Translations under genes and position numbers: made by a program | Notes under the pieces: generated by a model | The model's input: only the letters and a program-made list of their open reading frames with translations | Database searches by the model: none | Told to the model about the DNA's origin: nothing | Origin: Streptomyces sp. NBC_01294 | GTDB lineage: Bacteria > Actinomycetota > Actinomycetes > Streptomycetales > Streptomycetaceae | Assembly: GCF_035917235.1 (NCBI RefSeq) | Contig: NZ_CP108423.1 | Location: forward strand, 1-64,000 | DNA: 64,000 bases | Direction: 5' to 3' | Part shown: positions 63,295-64,000 of the stretch, piece after piece | How positions within the stretch are numbered: position 1 is the first letter of the stretch | Layout of the letters: each line of letters starts with the position of its first letter

Positions 63295-63480
63295 CCGACC
63301 ACGCTACCGGAGCAGCGCCCGTTCGGCGGAGCCGATGCCGCTGTGGGGACCAAGGGCGAGCGGGTCGGTGAACACGGCTCGTCCTCTCCGTCCGCACCCG
63401 GCCTACCCACTCCGCCGACGGCCGCTGCCGCGCTCTCCTTCCGACGTCAGCGAGTCAGGCTCCTCCCCGGGGCCAGCGGG
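63295..63480. other. Intergenic region
   Basis: No supported gene between the SUKH-like gene and anmK. Confidence 0.4.
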
Positions 63481-64000
63481 TCAGCGCCGCACCGGGGCCC
63501 CCACGGTCAGGGAGCTCGGGGCACGGGTCGGCTTCGCGGGAAGTTGGAGCGGGCGGCTGCCCGGGGTGATCGAGCCCAGGACGCGCGGGCCCGCGGCTCC
63601 GGTGCACCCGGGAGCGTTGCCCGGGAGGCCGTGCAGGGTGAGGTAGCCCAGCACGGCGAACGCGTAGCCCTCCTTGCCGCGGCGGCGGGCAGCCCGAGCG
63701 CCTCCGACGATGCAGCCCTCCGCGCCGCCCAATTCGGCGCGGAGCATCCCCGTCAGCGTCGGGTTGCGCACACCGCCTCCCGACGCGAAGACCTCCGTGG
63801 CTCCCAGCGGCCGCAGCGCGTCGGCGACGGTCCGGGCGGTGAGGCGCGTGAGCGTGGCGACCACGTCCTGCGGCGGGAGCTGTCCGAACCCCGTCAGCCG
63901 GGCGCGCAGGTATTCCTCGTGGAACAGCTCCTTGCCCGTGGTCCGCGGCGCGGGCAACCGGTAGTACGGCTCAGCGAGCAGGCACTCCAGCAGAGCATCG
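63481..64000 (-). CDS. anmK: Anhydro-N-acetylmuramic acid kinase, 3' part
   Basis: The C-terminal 172 residues of AnmK, running off the window edge (5' end missing). Recognised by LPAPRTTGKELFHEEYL, VVATLTRLTARTVADALRPL, EVFASGGGVRNPTLTGMLRA and EGYAFAVLGYLTLHGLPG. AnmK phosphorylates 1,6-anhydro-MurNAc during cell-wall recycling. Between 63690 and 63740 the frame reads an Arg-rich GCIVGGARAARRR where the family has a conserved block; the adjacent frame gives SSEALGLPAAA, so two compensating indels are likely. The fold would otherwise be intact. Confidence 0.85.
   Translation of the reverse strand, partial: DALLECLLAEPYYRLPAPRTTGKELFHEEYLRARLTGFGQLPPQDVVATLTRLTARTVADALRPLGATEVFASGGGVRNPTLTGMLRAELGGAEGCIVGGARAARRRGKEGYAFAVLGYLTLHGLPGNAPGCTGAAGPRVLGSITPGSRPLQLPAKPTRAPSSLTVGAPVRR

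Noticed and set aside
1..64000. Prophage or integrative conjugative element
   Set aside because: No integrase, phage structural, replication or transfer gene was recognised, and no tRNA attachment site was seen.

Overview
The window is high-GC actinobacterial DNA, most likely a Streptomyces chromosome outside the conserved core. This rests on strongly G/C-biased third codon positions, frequent GTG starts, and typical Streptomyces families (PadR-DUF1048-ABC cassette, DUF4328, DUF4232, IS701-type and IS630 elements, Tat and lipoprotein signals, a caspase-NTPase-WD40 protein). I saw no rRNA, tRNA, CRISPR array or phage structural gene.

Layout. 0-10 kb is a mobile-element zone. A HAD-type sugar-phosphate phosphatase gene is split by a complete IS5-family element, and removing the element restores the frame. 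Around it lie a decayed IS5-type transposase, a complete IS4/IS701-like element with 18-bp terminal repeats, a divergent metallo-hydrolase/AraC pair with one frameshift in each gene, and an IS256 relic. 10-36 kb is mostly intact chromosome: a methyltransferase, a MatB-like acyl-CoA synthetase, a PadR-DUF1048-ABC exporter cassette between two DUF1772 genes, an IS630 element, DUF4328, a flavoprotein, an MpaB/DUF2236 oxygenase, an actin-depolymerising-factor/cofilin homologue, a CYP152-type P450, a CBS protein, an NmrA oxidoreductase, an HTH_42 protein, an M1 peptidase, a Tat-exported amidase, a double PAP2 protein and a membrane-anchored Mrr-like nuclease. 36-41 kb holds a damaged two-gene unit: an alpha/beta hydrolase with an in-frame stop, then a caspase-NTPase-WD40 protein spread over several frames. 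43-46 kb is a second IS zone (a degenerate IS701 element abutting a CTAG-targeting IS5 element, plus a related MITE). 46-64 kb carries enzymes and secreted proteins, many with single-base frameshifts, and ends inside anmK.

Most notable points. (1) The ADF/cofilin homologue is a eukaryotic-type actin-binding fold in a bacterium, between a DUF2236 gene and a P450 gene. (2) The hydrolase plus caspase-NTPase-WD40 pair resembles a conflict or abortive-infection system; both genes are broken here. (3) Four arrays of 8-bp tandem repeats occur at or near gene ends, one of them inside the C-terminal coding region of a TetR regulator. (4) Two unrelated IS contexts carry passenger proteins with the same coiled-coil plus winged-helix layout. 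(5) Frameshifts are dense, often in G/C runs, so sequencing error must be excluded before real decay is claimed.

Regulation visible in the sequence includes a 20-bp perfect palindrome between a TetR gene and an SDR gene, two 17-bp operator-like repeats before an epoxide hydrolase, TACCGGTA repeats before the padR gene, and an AT-rich 12-bp palindrome before the flavoprotein gene.
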